DNA of 64,000 bases from Blautia wexlerae DSM 19850 (GTDB lineage: Bacteria; Bacillota; Clostridia; Lachnospirales; Lachnospiraceae). The DNA is taken from contig NZ_CP102267.1 in the NCBI RefSeq assembly GCF_025148125.1, positions 3,358,501 to 3,422,500 of the forward strand, read 5' to 3'. The position numbers and the translations under genes were made by a program. Under the pieces are notes generated by a model. It ran no database searches. It had not been told where the DNA came from and saw only the letters and a list, made by a program, of their open reading frames with translations. Of the stretch, positions 15,535 through 25,074 are shown in pieces; the first letter of the stretch is position 1, and the number at the start of each line of letters is the position of its first letter.

Positions 15535-16620
15535 TTAATTCTGCTCCACTGGAAAATCCTTCCCTCGCCTTCCTCTGTCAGAGATTCTGTCATATCCCTT
15601 TTCATATACTTTCCACAACAAATACAGAAAACAGGAACCCCCTCCTGCACAAACCGTTTTCCCGCCAAGAATCATACCTTCCGTCTGGGATACCGTCTTC
15701 GGAAGCATCAGATACAGCTTAAATTCTGCCACAGCCTGATCCACCTTTTCTTTCCAGAACCCAAAGTCAGACCACCTTGACGGAATCCATCCCTCCGGCC
15801 AGGTCAGATGTGTAAAAAGAAGCCAGACCACCGTCCCTGCCATTACACTGTACAGCAGGTTGCAGAACCAGTACTCTGCATCTTTCACTGTATAGTTCTT
15901 TTTTTCTCTGCTTATTTCCGTCCACAGACTGCCAGAAAGAACCGCCGGAAGCAGCAGTAATGCCGCCAGTCCTGCATTTTTCGGTAAAGTCGAGGATACC
16001 ACAGTTCCCTGAAGTCCGTATTTCATCAGAAATCCGTTCACTGTACTTTCTTCGGTTTCTCCATTTCTCCTTCTGATAAACAAACGATTATAAAAAAGTT
16101 CCGTCTCGGTATCATCCGCAGAAGCCGCCCCGAAAACCAGAATTTTCTGCCCCCAGTCCGCAACTTTCCTGACAGTATAAGTACGTCCCTGAAACAGAAT
16201 CTGACCACCCGGAACCTTATTGCCAAAGAGCTCCCAGGCAGTTGTACCATCAATCACGCAGCCATCCGGATCACCTTCTGTCAGAGCTGCTGCCTGCCAG
16301 TCATACCCTGCGGGATTTCCCTTAAGATACACAGTCATCGCCTGTGCCTGCCGGTTTCCTTCTTTCGCAGAAATCTCCCTCAACCCTGCATCTGCATAAA
16401 AACATACATCATAAGGCTTCTCACTTTTTCTTTCCTGCTTCAGGATATTTTCTGCTCCTTTCCTGTCAGGATAAGCTGCGGACAGAAACACCGATACTGC
16501 TGTATCATTTCTGATCTGCACATAATTATAGACTCCCAGAAAATAAATACAGAAAATAATCAGCCACACAGTCAGAGTACCGGCTTTCCTTAAAAAGGCA
16601 CTCTGACTTCTGACACTCAT
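15535..16620 (-). CDS. MacB-like ABC permease, incomplete membrane core
   Basis: A 361-residue protein. An N-terminal helix (about 14-34) leads to a periplasmic-type domain with the MacB_PCD pattern (TAWELFGNKVPGGQILFQGR, YTVRKVADW), then helices near 213-232, 252-270 and 325-345. A normal MacB/FtsX permease has one N-terminal and three closely spaced C-terminal helices; here the last part is cytoplasmic or irregular. The ATG overlaps the stop of the HlyD-like gene. It is the last gene of a five-gene unit that lacks an ATPase. Family placement is moderate. Confidence 0.65.
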   Translation of the reverse strand: MSVRSQSAFLRKAGTLTVWLIIFCIYFLGVYNYVQIRNDTAVSVFLSAAYPDRKGAENILKQERKSEKPYDVCFYADAGLREISAKEGNRQAQAMTVYLKGNPAGYDWQAAALTEGDPDGCVIDGTTAWELFGNKVPGGQILFQGRTYTVRKVADWGQKILVFGAASADDTETELFYNRLFIRRRNGETEESTVNGFLMKYGLQGTVVSSTLPKNAGLAALLLLPAVLSGSLWTEISREKKNYTVKDAEYWFCNLLYSVMAGTVVWLLFTHLTWPEGWIPSRWSDFGFWKEKVDQAVAEFKLYLMLPKTVSQTEGMILGGKTVCAGGGSCFLYLLWKVYEKGYDRISDRGRRGKDFPVEQN

Positions 16621-18140
16621 TCCTCCAGCAGCCTGATCCGGCTGCCGCTGCTGATCTCTCTGTCACTGGAAGTCACGATTTTCTGGTCACTTGATAAATC
16701 CCCGTTCTCCAGCGCAGCAGTGGAAGAATTTTTATCTTTCACATTCACATACGTTTTTCGCGCTACCAGTACCTCACCCAGGACGGTGTTCTGTGTATCT
16801 GTCACATAAACATAGTATCTGCCATTTTCCTCATACAATGCGCTCAGCGGAACACAGACATTAAAAGGACCTGCATCCTGAGAAATTGTAAATTCCGCAG
16901 TATCTCCTATGGAAAGAGTTCCCTCCGGTACCTGTACAGAAAGAATGTACTGATTTTCATTACTGCTGTCCTCTTTCACAGACTCCACTTTCGCTCCTGT
17001 AATCTCTTTTTCATCCGCACCTTTTAAAATTACCTCTCCGCCACTCTTTATGTATTTCAGATCATCTTTGCTGACCTCTGCCTGAAACCGAAAGGTTCCT
17101 TTGGATTCATAAAGGACAACCGCAGCTTCCGCTCCTGTCTGGCTTCCTGTCACTGCACTCAGACTCTTTATCACACCATCACAGGGTGCTTTCACTTTTC
17201 CCTTTCGTGCCAGCACTTTCTGCAACGTTTCCAGATCTTTCTGCGCAGTCTCAAGTTCCGCCTGCGTATTCTCCAGCGTGGAATCCGAAGCATCACCGAT
17301 CTGCGTATCCCGGATTGCCTGCTCTGCTGACTGAAGTTCTCTTCTGCGGCTGAGCATGGCTTCATTGACCGCCTCCTCTTTCGCCCGGATATCATCAATC
17401 AATGCCTGCTCCTGAGAATTGTCCTGCGCATTCGAATTGTCGCCGTTTCCTGATGTATTTTTATTCCCTTCGCCATCTGTGCGATCCGTATTTCCGGAAT
17501 CATCGGAGTTCTCCGGATCATCTGTATTCCCGAAATCGTCTGTATTTCCCGGATCATCAAACTCGCTGGAATCACTGAACTTCTCCTCATCCGGTATCTT
17601 ATCCTGTACGTCATTCTGCGCCGCATCCCGCTGTGCGTAATAATCCTGAAGCTTCTGTCTGGCTATGGCTGCCTCATTCTGTGCCGCCTGCACACTGTAA
17701 TTTCCGCTGGAAACCGCACTGTTATAATTTTCCTGTGCATCTGAAAACTCATTATTTCTCTTCTGCTGATTCACAGATTCTGCACTGATCAGATCATTGA
17801 TCTTCCCCTGCAGAACATCTATGGCATCCTGTTTTTCCTTTATGGTTTTTTTTAGATATTTTACAGAAAACTTCAGCAGCGCATCCCCTTTTTTCACATT
17901 CTGTCCTTCCTGCACATAAACCTGCTCCACCTTCTGTCCCTCCTGGGTAAAAACTGCCCGTTCTCTGGTTCCCATCACTTTACCTGTGCCGGTCACCTCA
18001 TGCGTGATCACCTGATTCTGAGCTGTTTTTGTCTCTACCTGTGCTACATTCACCGAATCTGCCGCCCTGGACAGAAAAGTAAACAAAAGCATCAGGGCAA
18101 AAAATCCTGCCAGAATTTTTATCAGTTTTATTTTCTTCAT
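16617..18140 (-). CDS. HlyD/MacA-type membrane-fusion (adaptor) protein
   Basis: A protein of 507 residues from the ATG at 18140 (GAGAGGA upstream). It has an N-terminal membrane anchor (about 5-24), a lipoyl-like half (GQKVEQVYVQEGQNVKKGDALL), a long coiled coil (about 100-320), the second lipoyl half (VKAPCDGVIKSLSAVTGSQ), and beta-barrel domains. The coiled coil holds an unusual insert of about 65 residues, almost only Asp, Asn, Ser, Gly and Glu (about 190-255). Such adaptors link an ABC exporter to the cell surface. Its neighbours are importer-type permeases, which is odd. Confidence 0.85.
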   Translation of the reverse strand: MKKIKLIKILAGFFALMLLFTFLSRAADSVNVAQVETKTAQNQVITHEVTGTGKVMGTRERAVFTQEGQKVEQVYVQEGQNVKKGDALLKFSVKYLKKTIKEKQDAIDVLQGKINDLISAESVNQQKRNNEFSDAQENYNSAVSSGNYSVQAAQNEAAIARQKLQDYYAQRDAAQNDVQDKIPDEEKFSDSSEFDDPGNTDDFGNTDDPENSDDSGNTDRTDGEGNKNTSGNGDNSNAQDNSQEQALIDDIRAKEEAVNEAMLSRRRELQSAEQAIRDTQIGDASDSTLENTQAELETAQKDLETLQKVLARKGKVKAPCDGVIKSLSAVTGSQTGAEAAVVLYESKGTFRFQAEVSKDDLKYIKSGGEVILKGADEKEITGAKVESVKEDSSNENQYILSVQVPEGTLSIGDTAEFTISQDAGPFNVCVPLSALYEENGRYYVYVTDTQNTVLGEVLVARKTYVNVKDKNSSTAALENGDLSSDQKIVTSSDREISSGSRIRLLEE

Positions 18141-18166
18141 AGATAAATCCTCTCGTTTCTGTCGCT

Positions 18167-19054
18167 CTATTCCTTGATTGCCGTGGATATGATCCCTTGT
18201 TCCAGATAATCCTGCCCTGCCAGAAAAACAATCACTGCCGGGATCAGAACCAGAACAGATACCGCAAATGCCTTTCCTGTCTGGGAGATATCGATCTGTG
18301 GAAGGTACAGAGACAGCGGCCACAGACTTTTGGTCTTCAGAAATGCCATTGGCTGTTCGATCAGATTCCAGTATTCCAGAAATCCCAGAACCAGTGCCGA
18401 AATGATACCCGCAGAACCCAGAGGGATTCCGATTCTGATAAAAATAAGCAGCTCACCCGCCCCGTCCAGCCGCGCAGATTCCATCAGTGCCTCCGGAATA
18501 CTCTCAAAGAAACGATACATGATAAAAACCGGAAACGTGGAAAAGGCCGCCGGAAGAATAATCCCCCACAGATGATCCAGAAGTTTCATCTGATCCAGAA
18601 CCAGATAATTACTGAGCATCATTACCTGAAAGGGCATCATCATCAATGCCACATAGATCATAAACAGCAGATTTTTTCCCGGAAAACGATATCTGGCAAA
18701 TCCCCACGCTGCCGGTACTCCCACCAGGATCTGCCCTGCCAGAACTCCGACAGTAATCTTTACGGAATTCCAGAACATCACAAAAAACTCCGGAGAATCC
18801 AGCAGGACTTTCACATAGGATCTCAGCGTCGGATAAAGCGGAAGTACTCTCCAGAATACATAACTGACTGCCTGACCGGAAGCAGATCCACTGTCTGCTG
18901 TCAGTACCGCCCCCAGAAGATCATTTAATTCCTTCTGCCCCATCAGTGATCCTGTAACTGAAAAAAATACCGGAAATACTGCCACCAGTGCAAGGAGTAC
19001 AAGGAGCAGGCTTCCTATCTTCCTGATACGGAATATCTGCATAACTTTTCTCAT
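18167..19054 (-). CDS. Carbohydrate-type ABC permease (MalG family)
   Basis: A CUT1 inner-membrane permease of about 295 residues from the ATG at 19054, which overlaps the stop of the MalF-type gene. The EAA loop is ESARLDGAGELLIFIRIGIPL, the site that docks with the ATPase. Six helices are visible (near 20, 90, 125, 160, 205 and 270). It is followed 26 bp later by the HlyD-type gene. The operon has no ATPase, so energy must come from a shared MsmX-type ATPase or the system has another purpose. Confidence 0.88.
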   Translation of the reverse strand: MRKVMQIFRIRKIGSLLLVLLALVAVFPVFFSVTGSLMGQKELNDLLGAVLTADSGSASGQAVSYVFWRVLPLYPTLRSYVKVLLDSPEFFVMFWNSVKITVGVLAGQILVGVPAAWGFARYRFPGKNLLFMIYVALMMMPFQVMMLSNYLVLDQMKLLDHLWGIILPAAFSTFPVFIMYRFFESIPEALMESARLDGAGELLIFIRIGIPLGSAGIISALVLGFLEYWNLIEQPMAFLKTKSLWPLSLYLPQIDISQTGKAFAVSVLVLIPAVIVFLAGQDYLEQGIISTAIKE

Positions 19055-19995
19055 TCTGCCCCGCCTTTCCCCCAGGCTTTCCACAATCCCAGGATCAGCA
19101 GAAAAATCACCAGTCCGGTCACCACTGCCGCAGCCGACATCTTATCCAGCGACAGGTCCCTGTACCAGTTGTTAAACAGATGCTGAAGCAGATACATTTT
19201 TTCCTGCGGATAATCACCGGCCACCAGATATGCCTCACGGAAAACCTTAAATGCATTGAGTACAGAAAGTACCACGATCGTAAAAAGGGACGGGAGCAGA
19301 TTCGGGAGTGTGATCTTCGTAAAACATTTCCACTCCCCTGCCCCGTCCACTTTTGCTGCCTCGTAAAGTGCCGCCGGAATGGCAGACAATCCTGCCATCC
19401 AGAGCACTACATCATATCCAAGATTTCTCCATATATAACTGATCACCAGTACATAAAAAGAAGCACCTGTATTCATCCAGTCAGTCGTCTGAACAGATAA
19501 CATATGAAGCAGGTGATTCCATAAGCCCTGATCGTCAAAAAGCAGTCTCCACAGAAGTACCACTGATGCTACGGGGATTGCCATTGGCAGAAGAAAGAAA
19601 CTTTTCAGAATCTGCGTAAATCTTTTCTGCCCTGCAAGCAGGACTGCTATGATCAGAGACAATACCACCAGCAGCGGCACACACACTCCGAAGAACCGAA
19701 GTGTGTTGCCTGCTGCCAGACGAAACGCTTTGTTTGCAAATATCGTCCTGTAGTTCTCTATCCCCACAAATTCTCCATTCACTGCCCCGCAAAAAGATCT
19801 GCGGATCACATCCACATACGGGATCAGCCAGAAAATGCAGACACCTGCAAAACTCGGAAGAATAAAAGCCAGACCTTTTTCTGTATTTCTGAAAGCTGCA
19901 CATCTTCTGCGATTTCGTTTCCGACTAAACAGCAAATCTGATTTTGCGTTCCGTTTCTCTGTTAAAGATAAGTGTTCTTTTAAATTAATCTTCAT
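19051..19995 (-). CDS. Carbohydrate-type ABC permease (MalF family)
   Basis: A 314-residue CUT1 permease with six helices. The EAA loop reads EAAKVDGAGEWKCFTKITLP, a full ATPase-docking motif. It partners with the MalG-type gene that overlaps its 3' end. The N-terminal 35 residues are very basic (KRNAKSDLLFSRKRNRRRC), somewhat longer than usual. It follows the solute-binding lipoprotein by 53 bp on the same strand. Family assignment is secure; the substrate is not known. Confidence 0.88.
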   Translation of the reverse strand: MKINLKEHLSLTEKRNAKSDLLFSRKRNRRRCAAFRNTEKGLAFILPSFAGVCIFWLIPYVDVIRRSFCGAVNGEFVGIENYRTIFANKAFRLAAGNTLRFFGVCVPLLVVLSLIIAVLLAGQKRFTQILKSFFLLPMAIPVASVVLLWRLLFDDQGLWNHLLHMLSVQTTDWMNTGASFYVLVISYIWRNLGYDVVLWMAGLSAIPAALYEAAKVDGAGEWKCFTKITLPNLLPSLFTIVVLSVLNAFKVFREAYLVAGDYPQEKMYLLQHLFNNWYRDLSLDKMSAAAVVTGLVIFLLILGLWKAWGKGGAE

Positions 19996-20048
19996 TCTCT
20001 TAAACTCCCTTAACTTGCAGTATTGGGTAATCAGCAGCAGACAGCAGC

Positions 20049-22517
20049 TTATTCAGATAAATACAGATTTACTTCCTGCATGATCTCTTTCACAGCATCA
20101 TCCAGCCCCGTTTCTCCATTGAGGTATTTCTCACCGGATTCCGTTACTGCATTTCGGATGATCTGATTACTCTTTGCAGGTACAGTAAGTATTTTTCCCA
20201 GATCCATGATGTTCTGTATTGCTTCATCTTCCGGAATGATCTCGTCCATCTCAAGCTGTTTGATATTACCATCTCCCGTATCATAAGAGGTTCCGATCGA
20301 GCCAATGGTATCTCCACTGGATTTTCCCATTTTCCAGTAAGCCATATCTTCATAAACCTTGCTGTTTACAGCCAGTCCTTCATCATTGCTTGCTCTCTGG
20401 GATTCCTCTTCAAACAGGAACTTTACGAACTTCTCTGCCGCTTCTTTTTCAGATGCCTTTGCACTGATTCCCACAATGCTCCTTGGATAGAAACAATTCT
20501 CGCTTTGTCCGTTCAGAAGTCTGTAATCCAGATCCGGATCTACTTTTTTTGCAGAATCCAGATACACCAGACCCTCCGGTGAAAGCAGACCGCCTGCCGC
20601 CACTGTATTGACTTTTACAAGCAGATCCGTTATCGATCCTGCAATATTTGTATATCCGGAACGATCTGAATTCGCCCAGTCATCACCCATCTGGTAAGCT
20701 TTCTTTGTCTCTTCTATCGCATCCTTCTGAGTCTGCCAGATCCTGTTTACCTGCTCCAGATATTCTTTCAGTGCATCTTCTTTGAGGGTTCCGTCCTCGT
20801 TCATCCATGCCGATGTACTATTGTCTATGGTTCCCTGTATCATCCCGGACGGTGATATGGAAAAAGAGCTGAAAAATTTCAGTTTTCCATAGCTGTCTTT
20901 CTGGCTTTCCGCTGCATCAGCCTCTGTTGTCAGATCCGTAATTCCGGCGATGATATCCTTATTTCCCTCTATCATCGGAATGCCGAACTTGACAGGCATG
21001 GTATAAATGCTTCCATCCTCTTTTGTATATGCATCTTTGATATTTGGCAGGATATCTTCGTCTTTTAATACCCCGCTTAAATCCTCCAGCATTCCTCTCT
21101 CTATATAGGTATCCTCTGAAATTCCATCCAGCAGCAGAACATCCGGTCCTGTTCCGGCCATGATCTCTGTATTGAGCACTTTCAGCGCATCCGTATCTGT
21201 GACGGAATCATCTCCTGACATTCCCGCCTCAATATTCACATAAATATCCGGATATTTTTTCTGGAAAAGCACTGCTGCCTGTTTTATGAAGTTACTGTCT
21301 TTCAGGGAATAAACTGTCAGCTCTGTATCCGGTGTCGTTGGGGTATCTTTGGAATATACATAGGAATAAATTCTGATATCCTCGCCTGCATTACAGCCCA
21401 CATAGAAATTTCCATCGCTGTCCTGTCCCCATGCTACAGTTCCTGTATCCGGTGAACTGAGCGAAGTCAAGGAACCATCGATTATCTGTTCCACTGTGCT
21501 GCCTCCCAGAACATATCTGTAAACACCGGTATGATCAATATAAAAAAGGCTGTTATCCTCATCTCCCTTTAAGAACATAAGCGGAAAACTGCTGGTTGTT
21601 GTCCAGTTGACATCCTGCTCATCAGACTGGATCTGCTCTGTAAGCGCGCTGATATTGTCCAGTGGTTTTCCAGTATCCAGATCATATCCGTGAAGAGTCT
21701 GATCCTGAATGGTAAACAACATTTTTCCTGCTGTTCCGATAAAATCAACACGGATTCCTTCCTCATATCTTCTCACCAGACTTCCATCTGAAGGATTGAT
21801 CTCTGCTACGCCATTGCCTGGATCTACGATAAGAACTGTCCCATTCTCTGTGAAACATGCCTGAAATGTATAGGAAGACTGAATCGTATCTCCGGTATCA
21901 ACTTTCTGTACATTTCCATCAGGGGAAAGATAGAAAAATTCCATTTTCAGGTTGTCATACGCAGAATCCTCTTCCCCACTGTCGGCTGTTGTCTGTGCAT
22001 TTTCATTGTCCCTGTCAGGAGACAGATCTGCCCCGACAAATATACTTCCATCCGCTGCTGCAGAAACAACGCTGATATATTCTCCCAGATTCTCCTTAAG
22101 CCCCAACAGTTCTTCCAGACTTTTTCCATTCGTCCAGGTTTCTCCATTATCTGCAGAATCTGCTGCATAATAACAGTTATCTGCTGTACTGTAATAAACC
22201 ATGCGCAATGCACCTGAGTCGAGTACTTTGACATCTCTCAGAAACTGGCTGTTTTCAGGTACTGTAAGATCATTTTCCAGAAAACGTCCCATTGCTTTTG
22301 CGCTCTCATCTTTTGTTTTTTTACCATCTGAATTGTCGGTATTTACATTCACAAGATCTGCTGTATCTGCATTCCCTGCCTGATTGCTGCTTCCTGTTTC
22401 TCCTTTGCTTCCGGAATTTTTTCCATCTGCACCGCCACATCCGGCAAGCAGGCTGCCGGTAAGTGCGATCACTCCGGCAACGGCGATTCCCTGTTTCCAC
22501 CTTTTTATTTTTCTCAT
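20049..22517 (-). CDS. Large solute-binding lipoprotein with N-terminal sensor-like domain
   Basis: A lipoprotein of 822 residues from the ATG at 22517. The signal peptide (KRWKQGIAVAGVIALTGSLL) ends in lipobox LLAGC. Residues ~60-395 look like a beta-propeller-type domain (repeats with SxDNGETWT and similar turns: CYYAADSADNGETWTNGKSL). Residues ~396-822 are a family 1 solute-binding domain (TELTVYSLKDSNFIKQAAVL, MAGTGPDVLLLDG, EAAEKFVKFLFEEESQ). The family is usually 400-450 residues, so this is double-sized. It heads the permease/HlyD operon and lies downstream of a response regulator. Confidence 0.85.
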   Translation of the reverse strand: MRKIKRWKQGIAVAGVIALTGSLLAGCGGADGKNSGSKGETGSSNQAGNADTADLVNVNTDNSDGKKTKDESAKAMGRFLENDLTVPENSQFLRDVKVLDSGALRMVYYSTADNCYYAADSADNGETWTNGKSLEELLGLKENLGEYISVVSAAADGSIFVGADLSPDRDNENAQTTADSGEEDSAYDNLKMEFFYLSPDGNVQKVDTGDTIQSSYTFQACFTENGTVLIVDPGNGVAEINPSDGSLVRRYEEGIRVDFIGTAGKMLFTIQDQTLHGYDLDTGKPLDNISALTEQIQSDEQDVNWTTTSSFPLMFLKGDEDNSLFYIDHTGVYRYVLGGSTVEQIIDGSLTSLSSPDTGTVAWGQDSDGNFYVGCNAGEDIRIYSYVYSKDTPTTPDTELTVYSLKDSNFIKQAAVLFQKKYPDIYVNIEAGMSGDDSVTDTDALKVLNTEIMAGTGPDVLLLDGISEDTYIERGMLEDLSGVLKDEDILPNIKDAYTKEDGSIYTMPVKFGIPMIEGNKDIIAGITDLTTEADAAESQKDSYGKLKFFSSFSISPSGMIQGTIDNSTSAWMNEDGTLKEDALKEYLEQVNRIWQTQKDAIEETKKAYQMGDDWANSDRSGYTNIAGSITDLLVKVNTVAAGGLLSPEGLVYLDSAKKVDPDLDYRLLNGQSENCFYPRSIVGISAKASEKEAAEKFVKFLFEEESQRASNDEGLAVNSKVYEDMAYWKMGKSSGDTIGSIGTSYDTGDGNIKQLEMDEIIPEDEAIQNIMDLGKILTVPAKSNQIIRNAVTESGEKYLNGETGLDDAVKEIMQEVNLYLSE

Positions 22518-22601
22518 ATCAGGATATACCTCCATGTTTTTATTTTCTTTCTGTCCCTCTCAGGATAAATGGATTGTAACAGGCAAATCTCTAAACTTTC
22601 T

Positions 22602-23273
22602 CTAATTTTCCAGCCGATATCCAATTCCCCGGACGGTTTTCAGGTTCAGTGTACTTCTGACACTTTTTAATCTTCGCCTCAGAAAATGAATATAATTATC
22701 AAGATTTCCATCCTCCACCTCGCTGTCTGCTCCCCAGACACGGTTGAGGATTACCTCTCTCGGAAGTGTCTGACCGGCGTTTCGAAGCATCAGCTCCAGA
22801 AGTGCTCCTTCCCGTTTGGAAAGGGTACATTCCTTTCCGTTTCCTTCCAGTCTGCCGCTTTCGGGATCAAAAATAAGATCTCCGAGCGATAATACTGCCG
22901 TGTCCTCCCATCTTCCGGGTCTTCGAACCATGCACTGTATTCTTGCCAGAAGTTCTTCGAAGGCAAACGGCTTCACCATATAGTCATCTGCGCCGCCTTT
23001 CAGTCCGGTCAGTTTATCCTGTAATTCCCCCAGTGCAGTCAGCATGATCACCGGTGTGGAAACATGATTCTTTCTGGCTTCCTGCAAAACAGTGATGCCA
23101 TCCATGGACGGGAGCATCCGGTCCAGGATCACCAGATCATGGCTTCGTTCTTTCATATAATAAAGCCCTTCTTCTCCGTCATCGCAGATATCTGTCTCAT
23201 AGCCTTCTTTTTCGAGCTGAAATCTCATGCTCTCTGCCAGTTCCCTGTCATCCTCTATCAGTAAAATTTTCAT
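22602..23273 (-). CDS. OmpR-family response regulator
   Basis: A 223-residue protein. The receiver domain has the acidic pocket at IEDDRE, phospho-acceptor Asp (about 51) in LVILDRMLPSMDG, and K101-type Lys in DDYMVKPFAFEEL. The OmpR winged helix spans about 130-222 (LSKREGALLELMLRNAGQTL, VDNYIHFLRRRLK-like segment, TVRGIGYRLEN). It lies 84 bp upstream of the lipoprotein gene on the same strand, and divergent to the histidine kinase. It likely controls the downstream transport operon. Confidence 0.92.
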   Translation of the reverse strand: MKILLIEDDRELAESMRFQLEKEGYETDICDDGEEGLYYMKERSHDLVILDRMLPSMDGITVLQEARKNHVSTPVIMLTALGELQDKLTGLKGGADDYMVKPFAFEELLARIQCMVRRPGRWEDTAVLSLGDLIFDPESGRLEGNGKECTLSKREGALLELMLRNAGQTLPREVILNRVWGADSEVEDGNLDNYIHFLRRRLKSVRSTLNLKTVRGIGYRLEN

Positions 23274-23416
23274 CTGTTTTCATCCTCCTGATCTTTCATT
23301 ATACATGAGTTTTCTCTAAATTGTCTCTATACTCGGTTACAGGAATTTTTTTAGAGATTATTTACAGGTTTTCATGATACAATTACCATACAATCTCATA
23401 AAGGAGTAAATATTTC

Positions 23417-24694
23417 ATGTTTCGCAGACTTCATATTCAAATGACTTTTTTCTCTGCTCTGATCATTGGCATCGTCATTTTTATTATGACAACTGCCTGT
23501 AATTTCATCGCAGAAAACAGCACACGCCAGAATGCGTGGAATACCTTTCAGAACAACGCCATCTCCTGTATCTCTCATCTGGAAACGCAGAGTATCATCA
23601 GCAGTGACTGGATTTTGCAGGCAGAAAAAAATTATGATATTTCCATGGATATCAGAGACAACGGAAATTCTCTTTATCTGAAAAAACTACAGACGGATTC
23701 TCTGGATGAAACGATTTTCCGGAAGGCAGAAGAAATCTCTGCTGCTTCCTATGCACTTGATCTTTCCAATCCCGGTGCGGTCAGTAAACTGACAAAACGG
23801 ATCTTTTTTCAGATGAAAGATTTCTATGTTTCCACTGCTCTGATCCCCAAGAGCCACGGAACCGTCAGTATGATCATCCTGTATTCCCTGGATTCTGTAA
23901 AACACAGGATTCTGTTACAGAGACTTGCATTCTCCGGCGCAGCTTTTCTGGCAATTCTGGCTCTGAGTATCTGTTCCTGGTTCTTTACCGGAAGAATGAT
24001 CACTCCCCTGGAAAAAAGCAGGCAGGAACAGACCGAATTTATCGCTGCTGCCTCCCATGAGCTTCGCTCCCCTCTGGCAGTAATCCTGTCCGGAATCTCT
24101 GCCATGAAAAAGGCAGATCCGAAAGAACAGGGACATTTTCTTTCAGTCATAGAAAAAGAAGGGACACGAATGTCCCTCCTGATAAATGATATGCTCTCTC
24201 TGTCAAATGCAGATAACCATTCCTGGAAAATGCATCCGGTTTTCTGTGAACTGGATACTTTACTTCTGGATACCTACGAAAAGTATGAACCCCTGATGCA
24301 GGACCACCATATGAAATTTTTCATTGAACTTCCGGAAGAGGAAATCCCTTCCTGTCCCTGTGACCCGGAAAGGATCAGTCAGGTGCTTGGAATCCTTCTT
24401 GACAATGCCATCAGTTATGTCCCCGAAAACGGGAAAATTATTCTTTCCCTTTCACAGACCGAAACGCACTTTCTTATCCGCGTCAAAGACAACGGACCCG
24501 GTATTCCGGATTTTGCCAAGACTTCTGTTTTCCGGCGTTTTTACCAGGCAGATTCTGCCAGAAATAACAGGCAGCATTTTGGTCTGGGACTGTGTATTGC
24601 GTATGAGATCATTTCACTTCATAAAGGAACAATCTCTGTACTGGATACCCCGGGCGGTGGTTCTACTTTTCAGATTTCTCTGCCGTTAGCATAA
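23417..24694 (+). CDS. Sensor histidine kinase
   Basis: A 425-residue kinase with two membrane helices (about 9-30 and 170-190) around a ~135-residue extracytoplasmic sensor. The H-box ASHELRSPLAV holds the phospho-acceptor His (about 213); N box LGILLDNAISYVPENGK, G1 VKDNGPGIPD and G2 FGLGLCIAYEI are all intact. No HAMP domain is clear. It is divergent from its probable partner regulator, sharing a 143-bp intergenic region. The signal is unknown; the sugar-type transport operon next door suggests a carbohydrate or envelope cue. Confidence 0.92.
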   Translation: MFRRLHIQMTFFSALIIGIVIFIMTTACNFIAENSTRQNAWNTFQNNAISCISHLETQSIISSDWILQAEKNYDISMDIRDNGNSLYLKKLQTDSLDETIFRKAEEISAASYALDLSNPGAVSKLTKRIFFQMKDFYVSTALIPKSHGTVSMIILYSLDSVKHRILLQRLAFSGAAFLAILALSICSWFFTGRMITPLEKSRQEQTEFIAAASHELRSPLAVILSGISAMKKADPKEQGHFLSVIEKEGTRMSLLINDMLSLSNADNHSWKMHPVFCELDTLLLDTYEKYEPLMQDHHMKFFIELPEEEIPSCPCDPERISQVLGILLDNAISYVPENGKIILSLSQTETHFLIRVKDNGPGIPDFAKTSVFRRFYQADSARNNRQHFGLGLCIAYEIISLHKGTISVLDTPGGGSTFQISLPLA

Positions 24695-24725
24695 CACAGT
24701 AATTTTCTGTAACATAAAAATTTAT

Positions 24726-24776
24726 AAATAAACCTATATTATTCACGGCTATGCCGTGAATAATATAGGTTTATTT
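24726..24776 (+). terminator. Long perfect hairpin terminator
   Basis: A 24-bp perfect stem with a 3-nt loop (arms begin AAATAAACC and end GGTTTATTT), A-rich before and T-rich after. It can stop transcription from both sides: the kinase gene and the DUF3791 unit. Confidence 0.85.
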
Positions 24777-24843
24777 GTTACTTCCTCGAAATAGAAGTTT
24801 TTTATCACCATATTGTCGTATAAATTTAAACTCACATCCCATA

Positions 24844-25074
24844 TCAGGATTTCTTTAATTCTTCCATATACAGTTCAGCTATATATGCCGGGCCAGTGCA
24901 CCACAACTTTGTCTTCTCATCATACAGTGCTTTTCCTGTCTTTGAACATAGAAAATCTGTCAATATCTCTTTTCTGTCCTTGCCCGTTTCTTCTGCAATC
25001 TCATCTGTCACCATAGTGATAAGAAGATCTATTGTATAATTCATTTTTTCTTTTGGAATTGTTACCTCAGCCAT
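24844..25074 (-). CDS. DUF3791-like small protein (downstream copy)
   Basis: A 76-residue protein with DRKEILTDFLCSKTGKALYD and a C-terminal GPAYIAELYMEEL. It has the size and helical pattern of DUF3791 proteins, which occur together with DUF3990 proteins. Its start overlaps the DUF3990 gene stop by 13 bp, so the two are coupled. It is more divergent than the upstream copy. Function unknown; the paired layout suggests an antitoxin or chaperone-like partner for the DUF3990 protein. Confidence 0.6.
   Translation of the reverse strand: MAEVTIPKEKMNYTIDLLITMVTDEIAEETGKDRKEILTDFLCSKTGKALYDEKTKLWCTGPAYIAELYMEELKKS

Noticed and set aside
18197..18928. 243-codon plus-strand open frame opposite the MalG-type permease
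   Set aside because: Very rich in Gln, His, Arg and Asn, no ribosome site, and the minus-strand permease is clear.
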